DNA from: an uncultured Actinomyces sp.
Lineage (GTDB): Bacteria > Actinomycetota > Actinomycetes > Actinomycetales > Actinomycetaceae
Length of the DNA: 23,671 bases
Assembly: GCA_916719935.1 (NCBI GenBank)
Contig: CAKAPY010000003.1
Coordinates: 1-23,671 of the forward strand
Direction: 5' to 3'
The notes below the pieces were generated by a model. That model worked only from the letters and a program-made list of their open reading frames with translations. It made no database searches and was not told where the DNA came from. The translations under genes and the position numbers were made by a program. This document shows positions 1 through 6,795 of this stretch, in pieces (positions within the stretch are counted from its first letter, which is position 1; every line of letters starts with the position of its first letter).

Positions 1-32
1 CCGGGCGCCGAAATCGTGGAAGGCCTGGGAAT

Positions 33-503
33 TTAGTCGATTTCGGGGAACCAGATGCCGATCTCGCGCAGCGCGGATTCGGGCGAATCTGAACCGTGAA
101 TGATGTTCTCCATGTTCGGCGTATCCCAGGCGCGTCCGAGGTCCCCGCGGATGGTACCGGCGGGAGCGGTTGTCGGATCGGTCGAACCCATCATGGTGCG
201 CATGCCTTCGATGACGCGCTGGCCTTCAACGATGATCGCGACCAGGGGGCCGGCGCTCATGAAGTCCAGGAGGCCCTCGAAGAAGGGCTTGCCTGCGTGG
301 TCGCGGTAGTGCTCGGCGAGGATTTCACGCGAGGCGACCATGATCTTCAGGCCCTTGATGATGTAGCCCTTCGCTTCGATGCGGCGCAGGATCTCACCGG
401 TCAAACCGCGGGCGTAACCGTCGGGCTTGACGAGGATGAGGGTGTGCTCCAACGAGGGATCCAATAGGTGCTGACGTGTAATCAGAACGGAATCGGCGCT
501 CAC
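33..503 (-). CDS. ndk: Nucleoside diphosphate kinase
   Basis: This enzyme moves the terminal phosphate from ATP to nucleoside diphosphates in the cytoplasm, through a phosphohistidine. The 156-residue product shows the family opening HTLILVKPDG (residues 20-29), the segment GTIRGDLG (116-123) and the active-site motif NIIHGSDS with catalytic His136. I chose the GTG at 503 because AAAGGAG lies 5 bases upstream, and the family core begins about 20 residues later. The upstream ATG at 563 would add 20 residues with no conserved character and would run through a likely promoter. The roughly 15 residues before the core are a little longer than in typical ndk proteins. The gene appears to be a single transcription unit: the gene behind it ends in its own hairpin terminator. 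Confidence 0.96.
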   Translation of the reverse strand: MSADSVLITRQHLLDPSLEHTLILVKPDGYARGLTGEILRRIEAKGYIIKGLKIMVASREILAEHYRDHAGKPFFEGLLDFMSAGPLVAIIVEGQRVIEGMRTMMGSTDPTTAPAGTIRGDLGRAWDTPNMENIIHGSDSPESALREIGIWFPEID

Positions 504-534
504 AAAATCTCCTTTGCTTGAGTGAGGACGCTTC

Positions 535-563
535 AGCATAACCGGCGATGGGCCGAAAGTCAT
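535..563 (-). promoter_or_regulatory. Possible ndk promoter
   Basis: Read on the minus strand, ATGACT (558-563) and TATGCT (535-540) are separated by 17 bases and resemble -35 and -10 boxes, each with 4 of 6 consensus matches. They lie just upstream of the ndk GTG and just past the preceding gene's terminator. This is a pattern match only. Confidence 0.35.
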
Positions 564-579
564 AGCCCCAGATGATACG

Positions 580-613
580 AAAAAGGACTGACCGCCATGG
601 TCAGCCCTTTTTC
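580..613 (-). terminator. Rho-independent terminator after the unknown gene
   Basis: On the minus strand a stem of GGGCTGACC against GGTCAGTCC, with one G-U pair and a 5-base loop, is followed by TTTTTCGT. The A run before the stem would extend it. It lies about 190 bases downstream of the gene at 801-1466 and before the ndk promoter. Confidence 0.75.
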
Positions 614-800
614 GTTATCCCATCAACACAGAGCAGTCTTCCCAGAAAGTCTTCCGGAGAGATACGAGCAACTTTCATCACCCGTTGTCTGATGCAGATA
701 GTTTATGAAGTCTTACTGCAAGAAAAACGCGCGTTTACTGGGACTTTTCTGAACGAATTTTACGAAGTGTCAACTTCGCTACCAGAGCGTCTACAGTCAG
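614..800. other. Non-coding stretch between the ndk-side terminator and the unknown gene
   Basis: About 190 bases separate the end of the unknown gene from its terminator. The stretch would be the 3' untranslated part of that transcript. I see no convincing coding signal, repeat or regulatory site in it. A 108-codon open frame on the plus strand crosses the stretch but has no ribosome-binding site and runs into the opposite gene. Confidence 0.5.
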
Positions 801-1466
801 TTATAAATTCGCGTCATTTTGCTGAGAAAAATGATCTTCTACAAATGCTGGGCCTTCATAACCATGACGACCAAGGGTTTGGAAAATATCATCCATAATC
901 TGCGATGGTTCCAGTAATCCCGCGGAAAACTCAGGGTGCTGAATTTCGATCGCCGCGAATCCGGCAGGGTCGGAAACTGGCTGAGTATCGTACTTTTCTC
1001 CCAGAAGACGGTTGACTTCTTCCAGATCGGATGGGGAACCGAAAATCCAGGTCGTTGCAGCAGGCCCTTCGCTTGAACGCCCAAGGTAGAGGCGCATCAG
1101 CACAACTTTCTTGCCAGCACGCGGGAAACTCTCACCAACACGCGTGAAAAGATGAAGGTCCAAGTCTCCCATTGAGCCCTCGACGAGGCAATACGCGTAA
1201 GCACCGATACCCCGGACGCTCAAGGCATCAGCAAGAATCCCCAAGAATTCATCCGGGAAAGCATCCTCTTGGAAGTAGATTCCTTCACCGCGTTCGGGGG
1301 CATGTTCACCCATGATTTTGATGGGCAGTCCCGCCTCTTCAAGAGCCTGCGCGACTAAAGAAATGTTGTATTCGGGGAAGGGATGAAGAATTGCGGCATT
1401 TTTTCCCAGTCGTTCGACGAAAACGTAGGTCGAGAATCCCAACTCTTTTGTAATCTGCGTGCTCAT
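801..1466 (-). CDS. Hypothetical protein, 221 residues, family not recognised
   Basis: I do not recognise this protein. It is 221 residues long, acidic, with no signal peptide, no membrane-spanning segment and no lipobox, so it is probably cytoplasmic. The ATG at 1466 has a strong ribosome-binding site (GAGGAGG, about 5 bases upstream), which supports a real gene. Visible stretches include a hydrophobic N-terminal part with HPFPEYNISLVAQALEEAG (residues 28-46), a central segment ending GDLDLHLFTRVGES (about 100-113) and GRSSEGPAATTWIFGSP (about 129-145). Glycines and aromatics alternate in a way that fits a folded alpha/beta domain, but no catalytic motif stands out. It is separated from the nitroreductase gene by that gene's terminator and ends at its own hairpin, so it is probably transcribed alone. 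Confidence 0.75.
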   Translation of the reverse strand: MSTQITKELGFSTYVFVERLGKNAAILHPFPEYNISLVAQALEEAGLPIKIMGEHAPERGEGIYFQEDAFPDEFLGILADALSVRGIGAYAYCLVEGSMGDLDLHLFTRVGESFPRAGKKVVLMRLYLGRSSEGPAATTWIFGSPSDLEEVNRLLGEKYDTQPVSDPAGFAAIEIQHPEFSAGLLEPSQIMDDIFQTLGRHGYEGPAFVEDHFSQQNDANL

Positions 1467-1517
1467 TCTTCCTCCTCTAACTTCCCTTCAAAAGGCATAT
1501 GCGCTCAGACATACAAG

Positions 1518-1567
1518 AAAAAAATCGCCGAGGCCGGGAAAGACCCAAGGGCACGCCCGGCCTCGGC
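1518..1567 (-). terminator. Strong rho-independent terminator of the nitroreductase gene
   Basis: A perfect 12-bp stem, GCCGAGGCCGGG (1527-1538) with its complement at 1556-1567, and a 17-base loop is followed on the minus strand by GATTTTTTTC. It begins 10 bases past the nitroreductase stop codon. Confidence 0.9.
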
Positions 1568-1576
1568 AATTCTCAA

Positions 1577-2377
1577 TCAGTTCAAGCACAAGCCCTGAGA
1601 GTGCAAAACCTCAAGGACGGGCGCGGTATCAAAGGTATTTGGCAGGCCCATCTGCTCGCTAATCTGCTGAGTAAAGGCATTGGTCGCACCCAGGCCAGCC
1701 TTACGCAGTTCGTAGTATGCGCGCACGTCTTCGTCGTACTCGGCAAGCTCCTCGAGGTAGGAACCTTCGACCACCGGGTAGGTGTTCTCGGAAACAGCAA
1801 GGTGCTTGGGCAGACGAGGCCGGTACGGGGGATCTTGAAGCGGGCGGCCAACCAAGAGGCCCAGAATTGGGAAGGTCATGCGCGGAAGCTTCAAGAGCTC
1901 AATTGTGCGCTGGGGTCCTCTCAGAAGAGAACCGAGGTAGACCGTGCCCAAGCCCATCGATTCGGCGGCAACTTCCATGTTGTGTGCAGCAAGGACCGCG
2001 TCTTCCATTGCAGCAAGGAAAAGGTTGGTCCGCTGCAAGGGAGCGATATCCAGCCCGGCTTCTTCACGGATACGCGCATTGCGGTACAGGTCAACGACGA
2101 ACATAAAAAGGTCGCCCTTGGAGGTTCCCACGTAGGGCTGCTGTGCAACCTCGGCCAGCTGATCGCGCAAGGCTACATCCGTCACGTGAATGATCGAGAA
2201 CTGCTGACGGAAGGAGGAGGTGGGGGCGCGACGCGCAACGTCAATCAGTGCATCGCGGTCCTGCACGCTCAGCGGAGAGTCCTCAAACTTCCGGATTGTG
2301 CGGTGCGCACGCAGCACGTCAATCGTTGGATTGGTCACTCCAACTTCGGGGACCTTGCGGTAGTCTTCGGCCTGCAT
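1577..2377 (-). CDS. Nitroreductase-family NAD(P)H:FMN oxidoreductase
   Basis: The product is a 266-residue FMN enzyme of the nitroreductase superfamily, closest in layout to the NfrA/Frp-type NADPH flavin and nitro reductases. These reduce flavins, quinones, nitroaromatics or chromate. The FMN-binding signature HRTIRKFEDSPLS lies at residues 25-37. ARRAPTSSFRQQFSIIHV (about 48-65) is the second phosphate and flavin segment, with S-S-F-R-Q-Q typical of the NfrA group. MEVAAESMGLGTVYLGSL (about 134-151) is the conserved glycine-rich third segment. The ATG at 2377 follows AAAGGAG with 5 intervening bases; the longer open frame upstream starts in non-coding sequence. There is no signal peptide. 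It is flanked by its own terminator and a divergent lipoprotein gene, so it is probably monocistronic. The true substrate cannot be told. Confidence 0.9.
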   Translation of the reverse strand: MQAEDYRKVPEVGVTNPTIDVLRAHRTIRKFEDSPLSVQDRDALIDVARRAPTSSFRQQFSIIHVTDVALRDQLAEVAQQPYVGTSKGDLFMFVVDLYRNARIREEAGLDIAPLQRTNLFLAAMEDAVLAAHNMEVAAESMGLGTVYLGSLLRGPQRTIELLKLPRMTFPILGLLVGRPLQDPPYRPRLPKHLAVSENTYPVVEGSYLEELAEYDEDVRAYYELRKAGLGATNAFTQQISEQMGLPNTFDTAPVLEVLHSQGLCLN

Positions 2378-2553
2378 TTTTGCTCCTTTGGTGGCAACGG
2401 TCGCTCTTATTGTCCGTTTTTCGGCTATTTTTCGCCAGTGCATCCCACTTTTGCGTCAACCAAGAATCGCCCTCACCCTGGGACTTTGGCGGTATTGCTT
2501 CATCACAATTTGGTCGCAGTTTCGGTGCAGACTTCCGAAATGTGGAGTCTGAG

Positions 2554-2946
2554 ATGGACGCTTTTTCAAGGATGGCTAGACTGGGAGCCATGCGTAAATC
2601 TCTCATTGCAACAATGTGCATTGCTGTCATGGCAGCAACCGGCCTCGCTGCTTGCTCCAGCGGTCCCCAGTCAGCAACCAACGAAAAGATCATCACTAAG
2701 GATCCCGCAACGGTAACTCAGACGGGCGTCACTCTTCCCGAGAAGCGTGACCTTGAGTTCAAGCTCAACGGTGATGCGTCTAAGGCCAAGGTTGAGGTCG
2801 CTGACACCGAGGTCGCCGAGCAGGTCAAGGGCTCAAAGAACCTCCGCGTCCACCCCAAGAAGCCCGGTGAAACCACTCTGAAGGTCACCGATGCCAGCGG
2901 CACCGAATACACGATCCCGCTTGAGGTCGTTGAAGGCAGCAACTGA
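2554..2946 (+). CDS. Small Ig-like (Big_2-type) lipoprotein
   Basis: The product is a 130-residue secreted lipoprotein. A positively charged start and the hydrophobic stretch SLIATMCIAVMAATG end in the lipobox LAAC, with Cys34 the predicted lipidated residue. The mature part is only about 97 residues. Its C-terminal half reads like one bacterial Ig-like repeat: a string of short beta strands ending RVHPKKPGETTLKVTDASG, then YTIPLEV. That pattern resembles Big_2 domains. I chose the ATG at 2554 because GGAG lies 6 bases upstream. ATGs at 2572 and 2590 have ribosome-binding sites that are too close, but 2590 (118 residues) would give a more standard short n-region and remains possible. A strong terminator follows, so the gene is a single unit. 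It probably sits on the outer face of the membrane; its role is unknown. Confidence 0.8.
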   Translation: MDAFSRMARLGAMRKSLIATMCIAVMAATGLAACSSGPQSATNEKIITKDPATVTQTGVTLPEKRDLEFKLNGDASKAKVEVADTEVAEQVKGSKNLRVHPKKPGETTLKVTDASGTEYTIPLEVVEGSN

Positions 2947-2970
2947 GTCTCACGTCGATTCACACTTTCT

Positions 2971-3008
2971 CCCGGGGAATAGGGCATACCTATTCCCCGG
3001 GATTTTTG
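2971..3008 (+). terminator. Rho-independent terminator of the lipoprotein gene
   Basis: A perfect 13-bp stem (CCCGGGGAATAGG with its complement at 2989-3001), a 5-base loop and a following ATTTTTG form a strong terminator 24 bases after the stop codon. Confidence 0.93.
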
Positions 3009-3077
3009 TCATTTCCATCGATCTCACAACAATCTGTACGGAGATACGGAGAACGTCTATTGACCTTTAGAGTGTGA

Positions 3078-3128
3078 GTCACCTAACATGGGCGCCTGTC
3101 AGCAATGTGCAAAGGAGCAACAGGTGAC
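3078..3128. promoter_or_regulatory. Inverted GTCACCT pair at the GntR gene start, possible autoregulatory operator
   Basis: GTCACCT at 3078-3084 and its reverse complement AGGTGAC at 3122-3128 bracket the ribosome-binding site of the GntR regulator; the second copy covers its GTG start codon. The same heptamer is tandemly repeated in the codB leader. This is suggestive of the regulator's own half-site, but a 7-mer also turns up by chance (for example inside the gene at 3775-3781). Confidence 0.35.
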
Positions 3129-3882
3129 CAGTATTTCTCCTCCGGTATACGAGCAGATCGCTCAGGCGATCCGGCGTCAGATTCTGGATGGCGATCTTCC
3201 ACCCGGTTCCAGACTTCCGTCCGAAAGTATTCTCTGCGAGCGCTTCTCCGTCACGCGCGGCACCGTACGCCGCGCTTTGCAGGTCCTCACCCACGAAGGT
3301 CACTTACGCTCATATCAAGGCAAGGGGACTTTTGTTACTGCGCAGGATGACAAGAGAATTCTGTGGGGTTTCGGTTCACTGACAGACCGCCTTCAGGGAA
3401 GCAGTGACCAGGCACGTGCTCGTGTCATTGAGCACGGCGTAGTCACCCGGCAAAATCGCCCATTCCTACGGCTCAAGCGACTTCGCTTGATCGAAAGCAA
3501 CACGGGGATATTCCCCGTTAGCCTTGATCTGTCGTTCATTCCAATCGATCTGCTGCCTGGTATCCAAGATGTCGACTTCACAGATCTGTCCATCTATCAC
3601 GTTCTGCGTGACATCTATAAGACCTCTCCAAAGTTCTCTGTTGTCTCACTGCGAGCCCAAAGCATCGATCAAGAAACTCGTACGATCCTTGGCGAGCCGG
3701 CTGGTACCCGCTGCCTTCTTCACCTCACGGGCTCTACCTATGACCATAACGGTGCATGCATTGAGGAAAGCGAAGTCACCTACTCAACTCGGGTGCAAGC
3801 AACCTTGACCATCGACCAGGTCAGGGGCCACGCAGAACCGCTTACTCTCAATGAATCAGCGTCCACCAGAGGTAGGTTCTAG
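3124..3882 (+). CDS. GntR-family (HutC/UTRA) transcriptional regulator
   Basis: This is a 252-residue DNA-binding regulator. Residues 7-66 form a GntR winged helix-turn-helix, with YEQIAQAIRRQILDGDLPPG, RLPSESILCERFSVTRGTVR and the wing GHLRSYQGKGTFV all well conserved. Residues from about 90 to 235 match the length and pattern of a UTRA effector domain. I chose the GTG at 3124 because AAAGGAG lies 6 bases upstream; the ATG at 3088 has no such site. The gene converges on codA across a shared terminator. Its neighbours and the shared GTCACCT sequence suggest that it controls the cytosine operon, probably in response to a pyrimidine-related ligand. That assignment is inference: UTRA ligands are very diverse. 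Confidence 0.9.
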   Translation: MTSISPPVYEQIAQAIRRQILDGDLPPGSRLPSESILCERFSVTRGTVRRALQVLTHEGHLRSYQGKGTFVTAQDDKRILWGFGSLTDRLQGSSDQARARVIEHGVVTRQNRPFLRLKRLRLIESNTGIFPVSLDLSFIPIDLLPGIQDVDFTDLSIYHVLRDIYKTSPKFSVVSLRAQSIDQETRTILGEPAGTRCLLHLTGSTYDHNGACIEESEVTYSTRVQATLTIDQVRGHAEPLTLNESASTRGRF

Positions 3883-3898
3883 CCTTCGCACTCATACA

Positions 3899-3932
3899 AA
3901 AGTCCCGGGGCCACACCTGACCCCGGGACTTT
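3899..3932. terminator. Bidirectional terminator between the GntR gene and codA
   Basis: A perfect 12-bp stem, AAAGTCCCGGGG and its complement around a 10-base loop, sits 16 bases after the GntR stop and 10 bases after the codA stop. The A and T ends of the stem let it serve both convergent genes. Confidence 0.88.
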
Positions 3933-3942
3933 GATACAGGCC

Positions 3943-5205
3943 TCAGAAATTCACCTGACGCACCACGGCCTCGGACTCGGTCAAAACCCGGCCAGCGCGG
4001 AAGTTTGCCAGAACGGGAGAACCAAAGCTCAGCGCGTGGAACCAATCCTCAGCGTCCAGCACAATAAAGTTCGCCGTGTTGCCAACCTCAATGCCGTAAT
4101 CGGAGAGGTTGAGCGTACGCGCTGCATTGTGAGTGATGAAGTTGTAGGACCCGGTGATCTCACTGCGTGCCATCATCTGGGTGACGTACAGGCCATTGAG
4201 CACGACATCTCGCAAGTTTCCGGTACCCATGGGATTCCACGGATCCTCGATGTCGTCCTGCCCGAAGGAGACGTTGATTCCCGCCTCGGTCAGTTCCTTC
4301 ACGCGGGTGACACCTCGGCGCTTCGGGTAGGTATCGACGCGCCCCTGCAGGTGCGTATTGACCAGCGGATTCGACACGAAGTTGATGCCGCTCATCTTGA
4401 GCAGGCGCACCAGGCGCAGGAAGTAGGCGTTGTTATACGAGTGCATCGCGGTCGTGTGCGAGGCAGTAACTCGCGGACCAATCCCGGCCTCGAGCGCGCG
4501 CGTCGCCAGGGTTTCCAGTCCGCGCGAGGCCTCGTCGTCAATTTCGTCGCAGTGCACGTCCATGAGCAGTCCGTATTCCTGGGCAAGCTCGACTGCGAAG
4601 TTCAGCGAGGACACGGAGTACTCGCGGGTGAACTCAAAGTGCGGGATTGCGCCGATAGCATCCACACCCATTTCGGCCGCGCGACGCATGAGGTCACGTC
4701 CGTTCGGGAAGGACTCGATACCTTCCTGCGGGAAGGCGACCAACTGCAGGTTCATGGAGTCCTTGAGTTCTTCACGCAGGTCAATGAGCGCGCGAAGAGC
4801 TGTCAGGTCCGGGTCAGTGACGTCGACGTGCGAACGCACGTACTGAATACCGAACTGTGCCTGCTGGCGAAGCGCCCGGCCCGCACGGTCCTTGACGTCC
4901 TCGTAGGTCAGGGTCTGCTTGCGCTCACTCCACACCTCGATGCCCTCGAAGAGGGTCCCGCTTTCGTTGTAGCGCGGCTGTCCCGAGGTAAGCGCAGTGT
5001 CCAGGTGCACGTGCGACTCGATATAGGGAGGCAGAACCAGCTTGCCGGTGTAGTCGCAGACCTCTTCGCCTTCCCGAGGCGTCAGCCCCGCACCGATTTC
5101 CGCGAACTTTCCGTCCGTGATGCGGATGTCGACTCCGGCTGGGCCATCTTCAATACGGACACCCTTAATGAGCAGGTTCGCTCCAGCGCTTGCGGGGGTG
5201 CTCAT
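3943..5205 (-). CDS. codA: Cytosine deaminase
   Basis: This enzyme converts cytosine to uracil and ammonia in the cytoplasm for pyrimidine salvage. The 420-residue product follows the E. coli CodA pattern almost throughout. Metal ligands are His65 and His67 in ESHVHLD, His218 in DVHCDEIDDE with Glu221 as the proton shuttle, His250 in TASHTTAMHSYN, and Asp317 in FGQDDIEDPW. Gln160 in AFPQEG aligns with the substrate-binding glutamine. Asp318 aligns with E. coli Asp314. Gln316 takes the place of a histidine found in E. coli. The ATG at 5205 overlaps the codB stop codon (ATGA) and has AAGGGA upstream, so translation is coupled to codB. The longer open frame upstream lies inside codB. A shared terminator follows. 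Confidence 0.96.
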   Translation of the reverse strand: MSTPASAGANLLIKGVRIEDGPAGVDIRITDGKFAEIGAGLTPREGEEVCDYTGKLVLPPYIESHVHLDTALTSGQPRYNESGTLFEGIEVWSERKQTLTYEDVKDRAGRALRQQAQFGIQYVRSHVDVTDPDLTALRALIDLREELKDSMNLQLVAFPQEGIESFPNGRDLMRRAAEMGVDAIGAIPHFEFTREYSVSSLNFAVELAQEYGLLMDVHCDEIDDEASRGLETLATRALEAGIGPRVTASHTTAMHSYNNAYFLRLVRLLKMSGINFVSNPLVNTHLQGRVDTYPKRRGVTRVKELTEAGINVSFGQDDIEDPWNPMGTGNLRDVVLNGLYVTQMMARSEITGSYNFITHNAARTLNLSDYGIEVGNTANFIVLDAEDWFHALSFGSPVLANFRAGRVLTESEAVVRQVNF

Positions 5206-6461
5206 CGACGGATTCCCTTCTCGATTGCGCTTCCGACGAAGTAGACGAGGATCGCGACGACCATGGCGTTGATCGAGACTATTCCGAAGCCGGGGGTCAG
5301 CCAGCCGGTCAGTGCGCCTGCGACCAGGGCGACGATCGGTGCCCATTTGACCTCGGGGTCATCTGATCCCAGATCCATGTAGCTGCGGCGACGTGCGAAG
5401 TAATCGGCAACCAGAACTGCACCGATGGGGGGCAGGGTGGCATTGAGCAAGCTGAGCCAGCCGACAAAGTTGTCGTAGAGCCACAGGGCTCCAAGGGTTC
5501 CGATGATGCCTGCGATCAAAACCAGAGGCTTCTTGTTGATTCCGGTGATGTTCGCGTAGCCCAGGCCGGTGGTGTACAGGGCGTTGTTGTTCGTGGTCCA
5601 GATGTTTGCGCCCAAGACGATCAGCGCAGGAATCAGCAGGCCCTGAGCGATCATTACGTAGAAGATGTCGTCCTTACCGGTGAAGGCTCCACCGACCGCT
5701 CCGAAGGAGAACATCAGGGTGTTACCGATGAAGAAGGCGATCACAGTGGTGATGACTGCCGAGGTTGTGGACTTTGCGAAGCGAGTGAAGTTGGGGGTTG
5801 CGCTACCGCCAGAGACGAAGCTTCCGATCACGAGGCCGATGGCTGCAACGGTGGTCATGCCTTGGTTTTGACCGAAGACGGCAACAATACCGCCGCCTGC
5901 GTTGACCGCACTGATCATGGAGTAGCTTCCGAGGATTGCGATCAGAGGTACTGAGACGAAGGAGACGATCTCAATGGCCTTGATTCCGAAGTAGGCCGAG
6001 GCGGTCATCAGGCCGCCCGCGATGATCACGACGGGCCATGCGTTGATGTGCAGGGTCTCAGCGGTGGGGATTGCGAACATCGCAACGCCCACGCCAAACC
6101 ACCCCATCTGAGTGAAGGAGATCAGCGCTGAGGGCAGGAAGGAACCGATGCGGCCAAAGGTGCGACGGGACATGAGGTCGAAGCTCAGACCGGTCTTTGC
6201 GCCGATGTAGCCCAGCGCACCCGTGTAGACCGCAAGGATTGCGCCACCGATGATGACTGCCCACACGTATTGGGTGTAGTTCAGGCCGTTTCCGAGCTTG
6301 GCACCAACGCTCATCGAGGCCGAGAAGAAGGTGAAGCCGAGCATAACAAAACCGACGGCCCAAAATGACCGTCGGTTCTTTGATGGAACTGCTTCAAATG
6401 AGAAGTCATCATCGTGTCGGATGATCTCCTCTTTGTGTCGTTCAGGTGCGATTGTGCTCAT
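5202..6461 (-). CDS. codB: Cytosine permease (NCS1 family)
   Basis: This is the membrane transporter that brings cytosine into the cell for the next gene, codA. The 419-residue product has about twelve hydrophobic segments. The N-terminal region NRRSFWAVGFVMLGFTFFSA is typical of the NCS1/CodB group. Internal hallmarks include LGYIGAKTGLSFDLMSRRTFG after the second segment, the loop SGGSATPNFTRFAKS and WTTNNNALYTTGLG. The length agrees with CodB proteins. The ATG at 6461 has GGAAGGA 6 bases upstream. The gene is first in a two-gene operon and overlaps codA by 4 bases. Tandem GTCACCT repeats in the leader about 64 bases upstream may be an operator for the nearby GntR regulator. Confidence 0.94.
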   Translation of the reverse strand: MSTIAPERHKEEIIRHDDDFSFEAVPSKNRRSFWAVGFVMLGFTFFSASMSVGAKLGNGLNYTQYVWAVIIGGAILAVYTGALGYIGAKTGLSFDLMSRRTFGRIGSFLPSALISFTQMGWFGVGVAMFAIPTAETLHINAWPVVIIAGGLMTASAYFGIKAIEIVSFVSVPLIAILGSYSMISAVNAGGGIVAVFGQNQGMTTVAAIGLVIGSFVSGGSATPNFTRFAKSTTSAVITTVIAFFIGNTLMFSFGAVGGAFTGKDDIFYVMIAQGLLIPALIVLGANIWTTNNNALYTTGLGYANITGINKKPLVLIAGIIGTLGALWLYDNFVGWLSLLNATLPPIGAVLVADYFARRRSYMDLGSDDPEVKWAPIVALVAGALTGWLTPGFGIVSINAMVVAILVYFVGSAIEKGIRR

Positions 6462-6524
6462 CGGTTATCCTTCCAGGTTCTGAGGTTTCGTAGCGCGTCG
6501 TTCATTATCTGTCTTGTTTGGTCC

Positions 6525-6540
6525 GTCACCTCTGTCACCT
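6525..6540. promoter_or_regulatory. Tandem GTCACCT repeats in the codBA leader, possible operator
   Basis: Two copies of GTCACCT (6525-6531 and 6534-6540) lie with a 9-base period between the proposed codB promoter and its start codon. The second continues as GTCACCTA, which also occurs at 3078-3085 upstream of the GntR gene. The position would allow repression of codBA transcription. Confidence 0.4.
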
Positions 6541-6589
6541 AGGCACACCCGGTTTTCATGCATTTGCAGACTGGGTAATGGCGTGATGA

Positions 6590-6618
6590 ACAAGATTGGA
6601 TCTAGGCCAAATTGTCAA
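6590..6618 (-). promoter_or_regulatory. codBA promoter
   Basis: On the minus strand a perfect -35 box TTGACA (6613-6618) is followed after 17 bases by TCTTGT (6590-6595), a weak -10 box. Transcription would start near 6583, leaving a leader of about 120 bases that contains the GTCACCT repeats. The 334-base gap 6462-6795 otherwise holds only the terminator of the next operon. Confidence 0.5.
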
Positions 6619-6732
6619 TAGATTACCGCGTGCAACGCATTCAGCGCAAAGTTCGGCACTGTGACTCTGCACGCATCGATTCCAAACCCTAAGATAACCT
6701 TCGGTTAATCTAAAAAATACCTGATAATAAGA

Positions 6733-6772
6733 CTGTGGCCCCATCTCTCCCTCCTAGAAGATGGGGCCACAG
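6733..6772 (-). terminator. Terminator of the secreted GH66 gene
   Basis: A perfect 14-bp stem, CTGTGGCCCCATCT (6733-6746) with its complement at 6759-6772, around a 12-base loop lies 24 bases past the stop codon. On the minus strand T-rich sequence follows, with a run of six T about 15 bases further on. Confidence 0.85.
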
Positions 6773-6795
6773 CCTGATCGTGAAACTATGAGCAA

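Noticed and set aside
572..898. 108-codon open frame on the plus strand
   Set aside because: It begins at a terminator stem, lacks a ribosome-binding site and runs into the opposite gene.
2451..2459. TTGCGTCAA, the core of the ROK palindrome, before the lipoprotein gene
   Set aside because: The palindromic arms are missing, so it is probably a chance match.
1499..2716. 405-codon open frame on the plus strand
   Set aside because: It starts inside a terminator, runs opposite the nitroreductase gene and overlaps the lipoprotein gene in another frame.
3775..3781. GTCACCT inside the GntR gene
   Set aside because: A single coding-region copy; a 7-mer is expected a few times in this window by chance.
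3931..5244. 437-codon open frame on the plus strand opposite codA
   Set aside because: It mirrors codA, whose catalytic motifs are complete. The predicted protein has no family features and no ribosome-binding site.
6556..6744. 62-codon open frame on the minus strand upstream of codB
   Set aside because: It spans the codBA promoter and a terminator stem; no ribosome-binding site or family pattern.
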